Made by a program: the position numbers and the translations under genes. Positions 8,601 through 19,748 of a stretch of DNA of 64,000 bases are shown in pieces. Source of the DNA: Streptomyces sp. NBC_00459. Its GTDB lineage: Bacteria; Actinomycetota; Actinomycetes; Streptomycetales; Streptomycetaceae. The number at the start of each line of letters is the position of its first letter. The first letter of the stretch is position 1. The notes beneath the pieces are model-generated. The model was not told where the DNA came from, did not search any database, and worked only from the letters and a program-made list of their open reading frames with translations. The stretch spans positions 9,238,001-9,302,000 of the forward strand of contig NZ_CP107903.1 in NCBI RefSeq assembly GCF_036013955.1, in the 5' to 3' direction.

Positions 8601-10817
8601 TCACCCGCGCACCGGCGTCAGCCATACCGTGGCGAGCGGCGGCAGCGTCAGCCGGACGCTCGCCGACCGGGGCGTCACGGCCCCGGTGTTGCGGACGTCG
8701 CTGCCGCCGAAACGGGCGGCATCGGTGTTGAGGACCTCCTGCCAGGCTGGGGCGGAGCCGGGAACGTCGAGGCGGTAGTCGTGGCGGACGACCGGCGAGA
8801 AGTTGCTGACGGACAACAGGGGTTCTCCTTCCGCGTCATAGCGCAGAAAGGCGAAGACGTTGTCCTCGGCGGCGTCCCCGGCCACCCACCGGAAACCGGC
8901 TGGGTCCGTGTCGCGTTGCCAGAGGGCGGGGGTGCGGCGGTAGACGGTGTTGAGATCGCGGACGAGATCGCGGACACCCCGGTGGTCGGGCTCGGCCGCG
9001 TACGCCGCGTCCAGCAGCCACCAGTCCGGCCCGTCGGCCTCGGACCACTCCGCGCCCTGGGCGAACTCCTGCCCCATGAAAAGGAGTTGCTTGCCGGGAT
9101 GGGCCCACATGAAACCGAGGTACGCGCGGTGGTTCGCCCGTTGCTGCCACCAGTCGCCCGGCATCTTCGACACCAACGACCGCTTGCCGTGGACGACTTC
9201 GTCGTGGGAGATCGGCAGGACGTAGTTCTCGCTGTACGCGTACACCATGGAGAACGTCATCTCGTGGTGGTGGTGCTTGCGGTGGACCGGGTCGTGCTGG
9301 ACGTAGCCGAGCGAGTCGTGCATCCAGCCCATGTTCCACTTCAGGCCGAAGCCGAGCCCGCCGCTGTCGGTGGGCCGGGTCACCCCGTCCCACGCGGTGG
9401 ACTCCTCGGCGATCGTCACGACCCCCGGGACCCGCCGGTAGACGGTGGCGTTCATCTCCTGGAGGAAGGCGACCGCGTCCAGGTCCTCCCGCCCGCCGTG
9501 CACGTTCGGCGTCCACTGCCCGGAATCACGTGAGTAGTCGAGGTAGAGCATCGAGGCGACCGCGTCCACCCGCAGCCCGTCCAGGTGGAACTCCTCGCAC
9601 CAGTACACGGCGTTGGCGACCAGGAAGTTGCGCACCTCGGTCCGCCCGAGGTCGAACTCGTACGTCCCCCAGTCCGGATGCTCGGCCCGCCGCGTGTCAC
9701 CGGGCTCGTAGAGAGGCCCCCCGTCGAACCGGGCCAACGCCCACTCGTCCTTGGGGAAATGCGCCGGAACCCAGTCCAGCAGGACACCGACACCGGCCCG
9801 GTGCAGCGCGTCGACCAGGTACCGGAAGTCGTCGGGGGAACCCAGCCGGGCGGTCGGGGCGTAGTAGGAGGTGACCTGATACCCCCAGGAGCCGCCGAAG
9901 GGATGCTCGGCGACCGGCATGAGCTGGACGTGCGTGAAGCCCAGGTCCTTTACGTACGCGGGGAGTTCGTCGGCAAGCTGACGGTATGTCAATCCACGTC
10001 GCCAGGAAGGAAGATGGACCTCGTACACGGAGAACGGCTCCTCGTGCACGGCCGTGCCGGTCCGGCGGGAGAGCCACTCCTCGTCGCCCCACTCGTAGTG
10101 GGAGGCGGTGACGACGGACGCCGTCGCGGGCGGCACCTCCGTGCGCCGGGCCATCGGGTCCGCCTTCATGACCCGGCCACCGTCCCGGCCCACGACCTCG
10201 AACTTGTACCGCTCGCCCTCACCCACGCCGGGCACGAACAGCTCCCACACACCGCCGGCGCCGAGGGAGCGCATCGGATGGGCTGTGCCGTCCCAGAAGG
10301 TGAAGTCCCCGGTCACCCGGACCCCTTGCGCGTTGGGAGCCCAGACGGTGAAGCGGGTACCGGTGACGCCCTGGTGGGTCATCGGCTCGGCGCCCAGCGC
10401 CTTCCACAGCTCCTCGTGCCGTCCCTCCCGGATGAGATGCAGATCCAGATCGCCCAGCGCGGGCAGGAACCGGTACGGATCCTCGACCTCGGACTCGCCG
10501 CCCTCGTACGACACCAGCAACGTGTAGTCGGGAAGCGCGGCGGAGGAGGGGGCGAAGGGGAGTACGGCGCTGAAGAACCCGTCACCGTCGTCGTCGAGCC
10601 TGCTCGACTGCCCGTCGACGAGCACGCTCACGCCCCGCGCGTGCGGGCGCAGCGCACGGAGGACGACCCCGCCTCCGGGCACGGGATGCGCGCCGAGCAG
10701 CGCGTGCGGGTCGTGATGGGTGCCGGAGAGCAGGCGCTGCTTCTCACCGGGATCCCACAAGGCGTCGGGTCTGCCCAGGGAGGCCGTGTCGGGGAGGGAG
10801 GGGTCGTGCAGGGCCAC
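8601..10817 (-). CDS. glgB: 1,4-alpha-glucan branching enzyme
   Basis: A 738-residue GH13 enzyme that cuts alpha-1,4 chains and rejoins them by alpha-1,6 bonds. An N-terminal N1 region and CBM48 (TRFTVWAPNAQGVRVTGDF) precede the barrel. The barrel carries GLRVDAVASML (nucleophile Asp), IAEESTAW (acid Glu) and ISHDEVVHG (third Asp). It is the last gene of the operon, 5 bp after mak. GTG 10817 gives the family's length (about 730-740) and sits just behind the mak stop. In the GlgE pathway it branches the maltosyl-extended linear glucan. Confidence 0.95.
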   Translation of the reverse strand: MALHDPSLPDTASLGRPDALWDPGEKQRLLSGTHHDPHALLGAHPVPGGGVVLRALRPHARGVSVLVDGQSSRLDDDGDGFFSAVLPFAPSSAALPDYTLLVSYEGGESEVEDPYRFLPALGDLDLHLIREGRHEELWKALGAEPMTHQGVTGTRFTVWAPNAQGVRVTGDFTFWDGTAHPMRSLGAGGVWELFVPGVGEGERYKFEVVGRDGGRVMKADPMARRTEVPPATASVVTASHYEWGDEEWLSRRTGTAVHEEPFSVYEVHLPSWRRGLTYRQLADELPAYVKDLGFTHVQLMPVAEHPFGGSWGYQVTSYYAPTARLGSPDDFRYLVDALHRAGVGVLLDWVPAHFPKDEWALARFDGGPLYEPGDTRRAEHPDWGTYEFDLGRTEVRNFLVANAVYWCEEFHLDGLRVDAVASMLYLDYSRDSGQWTPNVHGGREDLDAVAFLQEMNATVYRRVPGVVTIAEESTAWDGVTRPTDSGGLGFGLKWNMGWMHDSLGYVQHDPVHRKHHHHEMTFSMVYAYSENYVLPISHDEVVHGKRSLVSKMPGDWWQQRANHRAYLGFMWAHPGKQLLFMGQEFAQGAEWSEADGPDWWLLDAAYAAEPDHRGVRDLVRDLNTVYRRTPALWQRDTDPAGFRWVAGDAAEDNVFAFLRYDAEGEPLLSVSNFSPVVRHDYRLDVPGSAPAWQEVLNTDAARFGGSDVRNTGAVTPRSASVRLTLPPLATVWLTPVRG

Positions 10818-10822
10818 AGCGG

Positions 10823-12199
10823 TCAGCCTCCTCGGACGGAGAGTCGCTCGATCGCCGCCATGGGGACGGGGAGCCAGTCGGGGCGGTGCCGGGCCTCGTA
10901 GACGACCTCGTACACGGCCCGGTCGGTCTCGTACGCGCGCAGCAGCCCGGGGTCGTGGCGCGGATCCCGCCCGGCCCGGGCCGCGTACCCCGCGCAGTAG
11001 GCCTCCCGGCAGCGCAGCGCCCACTCGGGGCGCCACGGCAGACGCGTGCGGGCGGCGTAGTCGAAGGAGCGCAGCATGCCCGCGATGTCCCGTACCGGTG
11101 ACTGGGCACTGCGGCGTTCGGCGAGCGGGCGGGACGGTTCGCCCTCGAAGTCGATCACGAACCAGTCGCCGCCGGTACCGCCGGTGCGCAACACCTGTCC
11201 GAGGTGCAGATCACCGTGGACGCGCTGTGCGGCCGGGCCGGCGTCGAACCCGGCCAGGGTGTCGAAGGCGGCCCGGAGTCCCTGGGCGTACGGCCGCAGC
11301 GCCGGTACGCAGTGCACGGCCGCATCGAGACGCTCGGTCATCGCCGCCGCCGTACGCCTGCTGTGCCGCACGCCGCGGGTGTCGCAGGGGAAGGCGGTCG
11401 CGAGGGCCAGATGTACGTCGGCGGTGGCGCGCCCCAACGCGTAGGCCTCGTCGGTGAACGGGTGTCCCGCGGCGAGGGCACGCAGGGCAAGCGTCCAGCC
11501 GTCGGAAGCTCCGGGCAGGTAGGGCTGGAGCACCCCGAGAGTCGCGTCCTGCGGCAGACCGGTCCGGAACCAGGCGGCCGGGGCAGGTACCCGGGCGCAG
11601 CCCTGCCGGGCGAGGGCGGCGGGTACCTCCAGGTCGGGGTGGATACCCGGCTGGACGCGTCTGAGCACCTTCAGGATGAACGAGTCGCCGTACACGAGCG
11701 AGGAGTTGGACTGCTCGACGTCGAGGAGTCGCGGGGCGAGTCCGGCGGGCACGCTGATGCCGGGATCGGCCTCGAAGCGCAGGGGGCCGGCCGTTCCCGG
11801 ACGCCGGAGCCGCTCCAGCAGGAGCCCTGCCGCCCGGGGGTCCTGCAAGGCGTCGTAGACCAGCAGTCCGGCCAGGGGTCCCTCGTGCGCGCGGCCGATG
11901 AGGGCCCGGCCGAGGCGCGGTGACGGGCGGTCCCGTACTCCGAGGAGCAGTTGGTAGCAGTCACCGGGTGGGGGAGGGCCTCCCGGAGCGGGGACGGCCG
12001 TCTGGCCGGTGCGGACGAGCAGGTGCAGACAGCCCGGAAACAGCTCGGTCATCGACAGCAGGCCCAGGTCCGTGACGGGCCGGTCCTTGCCCGCGAACCA
12101 GCGCTGCTGGGGCAGCCACTCGCGCAGCAGCCCGCCGAGCGAGGTCAGCGGCTCGGCGAGGGCCGTCCTGCTCGGGCGAAGAGATGCGGTCTTCGGCAT
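10823..12199 (-). CDS. mak: Maltokinase
   Basis: A 458-residue kinase that converts maltose to alpha-maltose 1-phosphate with ATP, the donor for GlgE. The fold is that of aminoglycoside phosphotransferases: RVHGDLHLGQVLR carries the catalytic Asp and DFEGEP the Mg-binding Asp. The N-terminus (LREWLPQQRWFAGKDRP) is characteristic of Mak/Pep2 proteins. ATG 12199 has AAAGGACG upstream. It lies between treS and glgB with gaps of 28 and 5 bp. In some mycobacteria Mak is fused to TreS; here it is a separate protein. Confidence 0.95.
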   Translation of the reverse strand: MPKTASLRPSRTALAEPLTSLGGLLREWLPQQRWFAGKDRPVTDLGLLSMTELFPGCLHLLVRTGQTAVPAPGGPPPPGDCYQLLLGVRDRPSPRLGRALIGRAHEGPLAGLLVYDALQDPRAAGLLLERLRRPGTAGPLRFEADPGISVPAGLAPRLLDVEQSNSSLVYGDSFILKVLRRVQPGIHPDLEVPAALARQGCARVPAPAAWFRTGLPQDATLGVLQPYLPGASDGWTLALRALAAGHPFTDEAYALGRATADVHLALATAFPCDTRGVRHSRRTAAAMTERLDAAVHCVPALRPYAQGLRAAFDTLAGFDAGPAAQRVHGDLHLGQVLRTGGTGGDWFVIDFEGEPSRPLAERRSAQSPVRDIAGMLRSFDYAARTRLPWRPEWALRCREAYCAGYAARAGRDPRHDPGLLRAYETDRAVYEVVYEARHRPDWLPVPMAAIERLSVRGG

Positions 12200-12227
12200 G
12201 GTGGCGCGTCCTTTCGCGAGCACACAT

Positions 12228-13946
<1,719 letters not shown>

Positions 13947-13950
13947 GGGG

Positions 13951-15939
13951 TCACTGGCCTCCAGTCGAATACCGCAGCAGGTGAAAGACGTGCGCGGGCG
14001 CCCTTCCCGGCTCCAGACGTACGTAATTGGTGCGGCCCCAGCGGTATGTCTCACCGCTCAGTTCGTCACGCACCGAGAGGGAATGCTCTTCGTCTTCCCG
14101 CCTGCCCAGGCCGAGTTGCGGCATGTCCAACGAGACCGTCGCCTCCTGGGTGTGGTGAGGGTCGAGGTTCACCACCACCACAACCGTGTCCTCGCCGGTG
14201 CGCTTGCTGTACGCGATCACCGCGTCGTTGTCGGTCCGGTGGAAGTGCAGATTCCTGAGCCGGTGCAGGGCGGGGTGGTCTCGTCTGATCCGGTTCAGGG
14301 AGGCGATGAGCGGAGCGATCGACCGTCCGTCTCGCTCGGCCGATTCCCAGTCCCTGGGCCGGAGTTGGTATTTCTCGGAGTCCAGGTATTCTTCGCTGCC
14401 CTCGCGCAGGGGGGTGTTCTCGCACAGTTCGTAGCCGCTGTAGATGCCCCAGGTGGGCGAGAGCGTCGCGGCCAGCACGGCACGCGCCTCGAACGCCGGA
14501 CGGCCGCCCCGCTGAAGATACGCGTGCAGGATGTCGGGGGTGTTGACGAAGAAATTCGGCCGCATGTACGCCGCCGCCTCACCCGACAGTTCGGTCAGGT
14601 ACTCGGTCAGCTCCGCCTTGCCCGTGCGCCAGGTGAAGTACGTGTACGACTGCTGGAAACCGACCTGGGCCAGCGTGTGCATCATCGCCGGCCGGGTGAA
14701 CGCCTCCGCCAGGAAGATCACGTCCGGGTCGGTGCCGTTGATGTCCGCGATCACCCGCTCCCAGAAGAACACCGGCTTCGTGTGCGGATTGTCGACCCGG
14801 AAGATCCGCACCCCGTGCGCCATCCAGTGCCGCAGCACCCGGGTGGTTTCCGCGACCAGACCCGGCAGATCGGCGTCGAACGCGATGGGATAGATGTCCT
14901 GGTACTTCTTCGGCGGGTTCTCCGCGTACGCGATCGTCCCGTCCGGCCGGTGATGGAAGAACTGCGGATACTTCTGCACCCACGGATGATCCGGCGAGCA
15001 CTGCAGCGCGAAGTCCAGCGCCACCTCCAGCCCGTGCCGGCCGGCCTCCGCGACGAAGAAGACGAAGTCCTCCAGCGTCCCCAAGTCGGGGTGTACGGCG
15101 TCGTGCCCGCCCGCCTCGGAACCGATCGCCCACGGCACCCCCACATCCTCCGCCGACGCCGACAGCGTGTTGTTGGGACCCTTGCGGAAGGTGTGCCCGA
15201 TCGGATGGATCGGCGGCAGGTAGAGGACGTCGAAACCCATCGCGGCGATCGCCGGCAACCGCCGCGCCGCCGTCCGGAACGTCCCGTGCGGCTGCTCCGG
15301 CGTGCCCTCGGAACGCGGGAAGAACTCGTACCAGGCCCCGTACAGGGCCCGCTCCCGCTCCACCGTCAGCGCCAACACCTCACTCGACGTGACCAGCTCA
15401 CGCAACGGATACCGACGCAACACCTTGCCCACCGCCGGGGTGAGAGCCGGGGCGAGACGATCCGCGACAGGGAGCGAGTCGTCGCCCAGGGCATGTGCTG
15501 CGGCCAGCACGACAGCACGGGCCGCCCGATCCGACACCCCCGCGGCTGCGCGCTCGTACAGCAGCGCGCCTTCCTCCAGCACCAGCCCGACGTCGATCCC
15601 GGCCGGGATCTTGATGCCCGCCTGATGCCGCCAGGTACTGACCGGGTCGCTCCACGCCTCGACCCGGTAGGTCCAGTGGCCCGGTGCGTCCGGGGTGACG
15701 TCCGCGCCCCAGCGGTCGCTGCCCGGGGCGAGTTCGCGCATCGGCGTCCAGGGGCCCGGACGGCCTTCCGGGTCGCACAGCACGACGTTCGCGCCGACCG
15801 CGTCATGGCCCTCGCGGAAGACCGTCGCGGTGACCTGGAAGGTCTCATCCGCGACGGCCTTGGCCGGGCGCCTGCCGCTTTCGACGGCCGGGCGCACATC
15901 CCGTACCGGGATGCGGCCGATGGCCGGGGTCGGGCTCAT
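13951..15939 (-). CDS. glgE: Alpha-1,4-glucan:maltose-1-phosphate maltosyltransferase
   Basis: A 662-residue GH13_3 enzyme that extends alpha-glucan by transferring maltosyl units from maltose 1-phosphate. RVDNPHTKP carries the nucleophile Asp, FLAEAF the proton-donor Glu, and ENPPKKYQDIYPI is the phosphate and donor-site region diagnostic of GlgE. ATG 15939 is preceded by AGGTGAG; GTG 15948 overlaps that site and is less likely. It is the first enzyme gene of glgE-treS-mak-glgB. Many streptomycetes hold two copies of this operon expressed at different developmental stages (family knowledge); which copy this is cannot be told. Confidence 0.95.
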   Translation of the reverse strand: MSPTPAIGRIPVRDVRPAVESGRRPAKAVADETFQVTATVFREGHDAVGANVVLCDPEGRPGPWTPMRELAPGSDRWGADVTPDAPGHWTYRVEAWSDPVSTWRHQAGIKIPAGIDVGLVLEEGALLYERAAAGVSDRAARAVVLAAAHALGDDSLPVADRLAPALTPAVGKVLRRYPLRELVTSSEVLALTVERERALYGAWYEFFPRSEGTPEQPHGTFRTAARRLPAIAAMGFDVLYLPPIHPIGHTFRKGPNNTLSASAEDVGVPWAIGSEAGGHDAVHPDLGTLEDFVFFVAEAGRHGLEVALDFALQCSPDHPWVQKYPQFFHHRPDGTIAYAENPPKKYQDIYPIAFDADLPGLVAETTRVLRHWMAHGVRIFRVDNPHTKPVFFWERVIADINGTDPDVIFLAEAFTRPAMMHTLAQVGFQQSYTYFTWRTGKAELTEYLTELSGEAAAYMRPNFFVNTPDILHAYLQRGGRPAFEARAVLAATLSPTWGIYSGYELCENTPLREGSEEYLDSEKYQLRPRDWESAERDGRSIAPLIASLNRIRRDHPALHRLRNLHFHRTDNDAVIAYSKRTGEDTVVVVVNLDPHHTQEATVSLDMPQLGLGRREDEEHSLSVRDELSGETYRWGRTNYVRLEPGRAPAHVFHLLRYSTGGQ

Positions 15940-15990
15940 GGGTCTCACCTCGCCGAGTTCTGGTCGGGGTCGCGGGTGCCGCGGGCGGGG

Positions 15991-16287
15991 CTATCCCCCC
16001 GCTGTGGAGCGCTGGACGGCCTGGGCGGCGTGCCCGGTGAAGCGGTCCGCGTGGGCCCAACCTGCCTGTTCCCGGAGATAGGCGACCAGGCTCGTGCGGA
16101 GATAGCGTTCGGCGGCGTGTACCGCCTCCCGTGCGCAGCGTTTCCCCATCAGCACGCACAGGGTGTAGCCCGAGTCCTCGAAACTGTCCCGCGCCGAACG
16201 GTCGGACGGGGCCGCGAGCATGACGCGCTCCCACGCCCGGTACCTGTCCAGCTGTCGGGCGACCTCGGCTTTGGCGGGCAACAGCAT
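15991..16287 (-). CDS. DUF5133 domain-containing protein
   Basis: A 98-residue protein beginning MLLPAKAEVARQLDRYRAWE, with the SGYTLCVLMGKR core typical of the short Streptomyces DUF5133 family. There is no signal peptide or membrane segment. The function is unknown. It is 51 bp upstream of glgE on the same strand and could be the first gene of that operon. RBS-like GGAAGGGG precedes the ATG by about 7 nt. DUF5133 genes often lie beside HATPase-type regulators; here such a gene is divergent across 252 bp. Confidence 0.8.
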   Translation of the reverse strand: MLLPAKAEVARQLDRYRAWERVMLAAPSDRSARDSFEDSGYTLCVLMGKRCAREAVHAAERYLRTSLVAYLREQAGWAHADRFTGHAAQAVQRSTAGG

Positions 16288-16539
16288 GGCGCTGGTCCCC
16301 TTCCTCGTGACTCACTGCTTCTACGCTTCCACGGCGAGACCTTCACTCATGGTGCACGTGCGGCGACCCAGCGTCTTGTTGGACCTTCAACCACTACTGG
16401 TGGTGCTCGTGTTGCACGAATGGACCAACGCTCCCACTCTGGAGCTGACTCAGAAGCGAACAGTGCTCACGCTTCGCGTTCGGGGCTCGTCCCCGCAGGG
16501 CGTGAAGGGGCGTGGGCCCGCCGTGAGGAGCCAACGAAG

Positions 16540-17043
16540 ATGAAGAGCGCAGAGTCCTGTTACTACCACCTCGACGTGGAGGTCTGTCCCGAGCGGGTCG
16601 GGCAGGTGGGCCGCATTCTGGCCGCCCATCTCCGGCTCTGGGACCTGGAGCATCTTGTCGGGTCCGTCTGCCAGGGCACCGAAGCGCTGTTGCGTGCCAT
16701 CGACGAGCACGCCACCGACAAGCAGACGGTGATCGAGATGTGGTGGAACGGTCAGCACCTCATCACGGCCATCGCCGAGCACGACCGTGACCTGCGCCTC
16801 GACCGGGAACTCGGCAACTGCCTGGCGTGGATCGCCGCGGTGAGCGACGGCTGGGGCTGCTGCGCCACCGGCACGGGTGCCAAGGTCATCTGGTTCTCGC
16901 GTCGGGCCCGCGCCTGCGAAGGCGCCCCGCTGATCCCGGGCCCGCCCGGACCGACCCTGCGGGAGGTGCGTCAACTGCCCTGCGGGGGACCGGCCTTCGC
17001 CGGTCCGGAGAACAGGGCGTCGGGTGTTCTCGTGAACACGTAG
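16540..17043 (+). CDS. ATP-binding (HATPase, anti-sigma-like) protein
   Basis: A 167-residue protein resembling the lone histidine-kinase-like ATPases (RsbW/SpoIIAB group) abundant in Streptomyces. Residues 20-65 look like the N-box helix (LVGSVCQGTEALLRAIDEHA), in which the usual Asn is weakly conserved, and DGWGCCATGTGAKVIWF resembles the G2/GT end of the fold. The G1 motif is degenerate. GAGGAG lies 10 nt before ATG 16540. It is divergent from the DUF5133-glgE operon, so a regulatory role there is conceivable but not shown. Confidence 0.65.
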   Translation: MKSAESCYYHLDVEVCPERVGQVGRILAAHLRLWDLEHLVGSVCQGTEALLRAIDEHATDKQTVIEMWWNGQHLITAIAEHDRDLRLDRELGNCLAWIAAVSDGWGCCATGTGAKVIWFSRRARACEGAPLIPGPPGPTLREVRQLPCGGPAFAGPENRASGVLVNT

Positions 17044-17126
17044 GGGCACGGTACTTCCGGACTCTGTCCGGGCATAGTGGAGTTGGCATCCTGCTACGGG
17101 GGCGGGGTGGGTACAGGGGGAACACC

Positions 17127-17639
17127 GTGTTCAGGTATGTCCACTACGAAGTGATGTGCGGGATCCTCGCGGTCTGTGCGGCAGCCGTGAGTGCGGGGGT
17201 GGTTTTCGGGGTGAAGGGCGCTCCCGAGACGCCGCGAGGTGTCGCGCATGCGGTCGCCTTCGGTCTGCTGCTCCTGGCGGGCGGCGCGGGGTTCGGAATT
17301 GTGAGCGTCTCCCGGCTGAAATGGTTCGGAGAGGGCCGGGACTTCGACAAGGCGGTACCTCTGGACGAGACCGGTGCGGTCCTGCCGACGCAGGGCGAGC
17401 AGTACCGCAACTGCGTCAACGTGTACCTCTTCGTCTTCCTGGTGGCATACGCGCTGGGTGGCGGGCTGCTGTGGGAGCGCGGCCTGGCCCTCTCGCCGCT
17501 GTTCCTCGCGGCGGTGTGGCTGGCCCGCGGGTGGTGGGTGGCCCGCTGGGAGCGATGCCACGGCCTGCTGCTCTGGAACGGCCGGGCCCGCGCCCGGCTT
17601 CCGGAAGGCGACCAGGACCTGTACTCGTCGATCCGATAG
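17127..17639 (+). CDS. Predicted membrane protein
   Basis: A 170-residue hypothetical protein. Hydrophobic stretches near residues 10-28, 42-60, 102-118 and 122-140 suggest four membrane segments; a 40-residue soluble loop (KWFGEGRDFDKAVPLDETG onwards) joins segments 2 and 3. No domain is recognised. GTG 17127 follows a G-rich Shine-Dalgarno (17116-17120). It may be co-transcribed with the ATP-binding gene 83 nt upstream and converges on the VOC gene with a 9-nt gap. Confidence 0.65.
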   Translation: MFRYVHYEVMCGILAVCAAAVSAGVVFGVKGAPETPRGVAHAVAFGLLLLAGGAGFGIVSVSRLKWFGEGRDFDKAVPLDETGAVLPTQGEQYRNCVNVYLFVFLVAYALGGGLLWERGLALSPLFLAAVWLARGWWVARWERCHGLLLWNGRARARLPEGDQDLYSSIR

Positions 17640-17648
17640 CCGGCGGGC

Positions 17649-18464
17649 TCAGCGAGGGAGGCGCGACGTCACCGTGAACTGCGCCCCGTCCGGATCGCGC
17701 AGCACCGCCTCGTGCGGCACGGAACCGGAGTCGTACCGCAGGATGCTGCCGCCGTTGTCCTGCGCGGACTTGACGCAGGCCGCCACGTCCTCGACCGCGA
17801 AGTGGACCTGCCAGTGCGGCCGGATGGTGGGGTCGGGAGCCGCCTCCAGGGCACCCGAGACGATGCGGGCCACGACGTCGCCCCGGCTGCGCAGTACGAC
17901 CTCGTCGCCCTCGTAGTGGACCTGACAGCTACCGGGCCGGCCCGAGGCCCACTCCAGGATCTCGCCGTAGAAGATGGCCGCGTCGAAGGCGTCGCGGGTG
18001 TGCAGCCGCACGAAGGTCGGCGCCGCCCGGCGCCAGGCCTCCCAGCCGGCGAGCAGCTCACCCTCCCAGATCCCGAAGATCGCCCCGTCGCGGTCGGCCA
18101 GCAGGGCCGCCCGGCCGGGCGGGAAGGAGAGCGGCCCGACCGCCGCCGTACCCCCGCGCTCGCGAACCCGCGCCACCGCATCGTCGGCGCTCGGCACGGC
18201 GAAGTACGGGGTCCAGGCGACCACCATCTGCCACACGGAGGCCACCGCGGCGATCCCCGCGACCGGCGTGCCGTCCACCAGCGCGACCCGGAAGCGGTCG
18301 CCCAGGCGGGCCGAACGCCATCTCCAGCCCAGGACGGCGCTGTAGAACGCCTCGGTGGCCCGTGTGTCGCGGCTGGTGAGGCTCACCCAGCAGGGGGCGC
18401 CGAACACCGAATGGGTCGAGGAGACGACGTCCGTCGCGCCGCCGGGATGTCTCGGGTGGTTCAT
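17649..18464 (-). CDS. VOC family protein (two glyoxalase-like domains)
   Basis: A 271-residue protein with two vicinal-oxygen-chelate modules, at about residues 22-135 and 150-268. Each shows the paired beta-alpha-beta units (GAPCWVSLTSRDTRATEAFYSAVLGW; FVRLHTRDAFDAAIFYGEIL). Both copies end with the family's DPDGA/DRDGA turn. Family knowledge: VOC proteins include glyoxalases, dioxygenases and bleomycin-type drug-binding proteins. Clear metal ligands in both halves cannot be assigned, so a binding role is as likely as catalysis. ATG 18464 is chosen because VOC similarity begins soon after it. Confidence 0.8.
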   Translation of the reverse strand: MNHPRHPGGATDVVSSTHSVFGAPCWVSLTSRDTRATEAFYSAVLGWRWRSARLGDRFRVALVDGTPVAGIAAVASVWQMVVAWTPYFAVPSADDAVARVRERGGTAAVGPLSFPPGRAALLADRDGAIFGIWEGELLAGWEAWRRAAPTFVRLHTRDAFDAAIFYGEILEWASGRPGSCQVHYEGDEVVLRSRGDVVARIVSGALEAAPDPTIRPHWQVHFAVEDVAACVKSAQDNGGSILRYDSGSVPHEAVLRDPDGAQFTVTSRLPR

Positions 18465-18890
18465 GGCACTCGTGTCCTGACTTCGTCGACCGGCAGGCAC
18501 CGGTCGGGCACCAGTCTCCGACCGAACCCCGTTCCGGTGCCTGTCGAGTACCCCGATCGGGTCTGCCGGCACATGGTGGGCGCAATGCCGTATCGCGGGG
18601 ATGAATCCGAGCCGGGGAGGTGACGGAGGAATGCCGGCCCGAAATCGGTGCCGAGCTGAAAAACACTCCACACCGTCACGGCCCACTCGGATTCAGGTGG
18701 CGGACCGAATTCACCGCCCTTGTCGTGAGCGGGAGTGGGTTTCAACTCCGTCCTTCTGGTGAAACCGGGAGGGAGGGCATGCTGACGAGCCTTTCCCGGG
18801 AGGGTTCGGCAGTGAGCCCGTCCCCCCCCAGTCGCCCGGCCGAGAAAGACCACCCCGGGCGACTGCGGCATGGACGGGTTCGGCCGGCTC
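18465..18890. other. Intergenic region, 426 bp
   Basis: No supported gene. The right part carries the terminator of the sigma-factor gene (18828-18864); the left part is the promoter region of the VOC gene. The middle (about 18620-18800) has short open frames on both strands without ribosome-binding sites or recognisable similarity. Confidence 0.55.
18828..18864 (-). terminator. Terminator of the sigma-factor gene
   Basis: Perfect 11-bp arms (CAGTCGCCCGG / CCGGGCGACTG) around a 15-nt loop lie 27 nt beyond the sigma-factor stop codon on the minus strand. Confidence 0.7.
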
Positions 18891-19748
18891 TCAGCAGGCG
18901 CCGGCGAGCTCCCCCCGCCGTGTCCGGCTCCTCCCGGAGCGGTCGGCGGACGGCTCGGTGGACGATTCCTCGTCGAGCTCCTCACGTATGCGCGCGCAGC
19001 AGGTGCTGAGCAGCCGGGAGACGTGCATCTGTGAGATGCCGAGTTGCGACGCGATCCGGCTCTGCGTCATCCCGCGGAAGAACCGCAGGTAGAGGATGGT
19101 CCGCTCACGTTCGGGCAGAGCACGCAGGCAGGGACCGACGGCCGTACGGTCGACGATCAGGTCGAAGCCGGGGTCGGTTCCGCCGACGGAGTCCGTGAGC
19201 GCGTATCCGTCGGTACGCGGCAGCTCCGCCTCCAGCGACAGCACGGAGAAGCACTCCAGGGCCTCCATGCCGGTCCGCACCTCGCTCTCGCTCAGTTGCG
19301 TGCGGGCGGCGATCTCGGCGACGGTCGGTGGACGTCCCGAGACGGTGGCGGACAGTTCCTTGGAGGCGGTGCGAACCCGGTTGCGCAGGTCCTGCACCCG
19401 GCGCGGCACATGCAGCGCCCACAGATGGTCGCGGAAGTGGCGTTTGATCTCGCCGGTGATGGTGGGCACGGCGTACGCCTCGAAGGCGGCGCCGCGCTCC
19501 GGGTCGTAGTGGTCGACAGCCTTGACGAGTCCGACGGCCGCGACCTGGTAGAGGTCCTCCAGGGCCTCCCCGCGTCCCCTGAAGCGGACCGCGATCCGCT
19601 CCGACATGGGCAACCAGGCCCGTACCAGGTCGTCCCGGAGGGCTTCGCGATCCGGTCCCTCGGGCAGTCGGGCGAGCCGTTCGAAGTCGGCGGCCGTGTC
19701 GGGGGCGTCGTCGTGCGGATGTTGCTTCGTTCTGGTGGCGACAAGCAT
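18891..19748 (-). CDS. RNA polymerase sigma factor, SigB/SigF/SigG subfamily
   Basis: A 285-residue group 3 sigma factor. Region 2 (LEDLYQVAAVGLVKAVDHYDPERGAAFEAYAVPTITGEIKRHFRD) binds core and the -10 element. Region 3 (RVQDLRNRV...RPPTVAEIAA) and region 4 (LPERERTILYLRFFRGMTQSRIASQLGISQMHVSRLL) complete the protein. The match to stress and sporulation sigma factors of the SigB/F/G type is strong. Family knowledge: such factors are held by RsbW-like anti-sigma factors and released through SpoIIE-type phosphatases. Candidate partners of both types occur in the window (16540, 33780) but are not adjacent. GAGGAAGG precedes ATG 19748. Confidence 0.92.
   Translation of the reverse strand: MLVATRTKQHPHDDAPDTAADFERLARLPEGPDREALRDDLVRAWLPMSERIAVRFRGRGEALEDLYQVAAVGLVKAVDHYDPERGAAFEAYAVPTITGEIKRHFRDHLWALHVPRRVQDLRNRVRTASKELSATVSGRPPTVAEIAARTQLSESEVRTGMEALECFSVLSLEAELPRTDGYALTDSVGGTDPGFDLIVDRTAVGPCLRALPERERTILYLRFFRGMTQSRIASQLGISQMHVSRLLSTCCARIREELDEESSTEPSADRSGRSRTRRGELAGAC

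Noticed and set aside
16390..16404. ACCAC-N5-GTGGT inverted repeat upstream of the ATP-binding gene
   Set aside because: Short arms in a GT/CA-rich patch; could be chance, so it was not listed as an operator.
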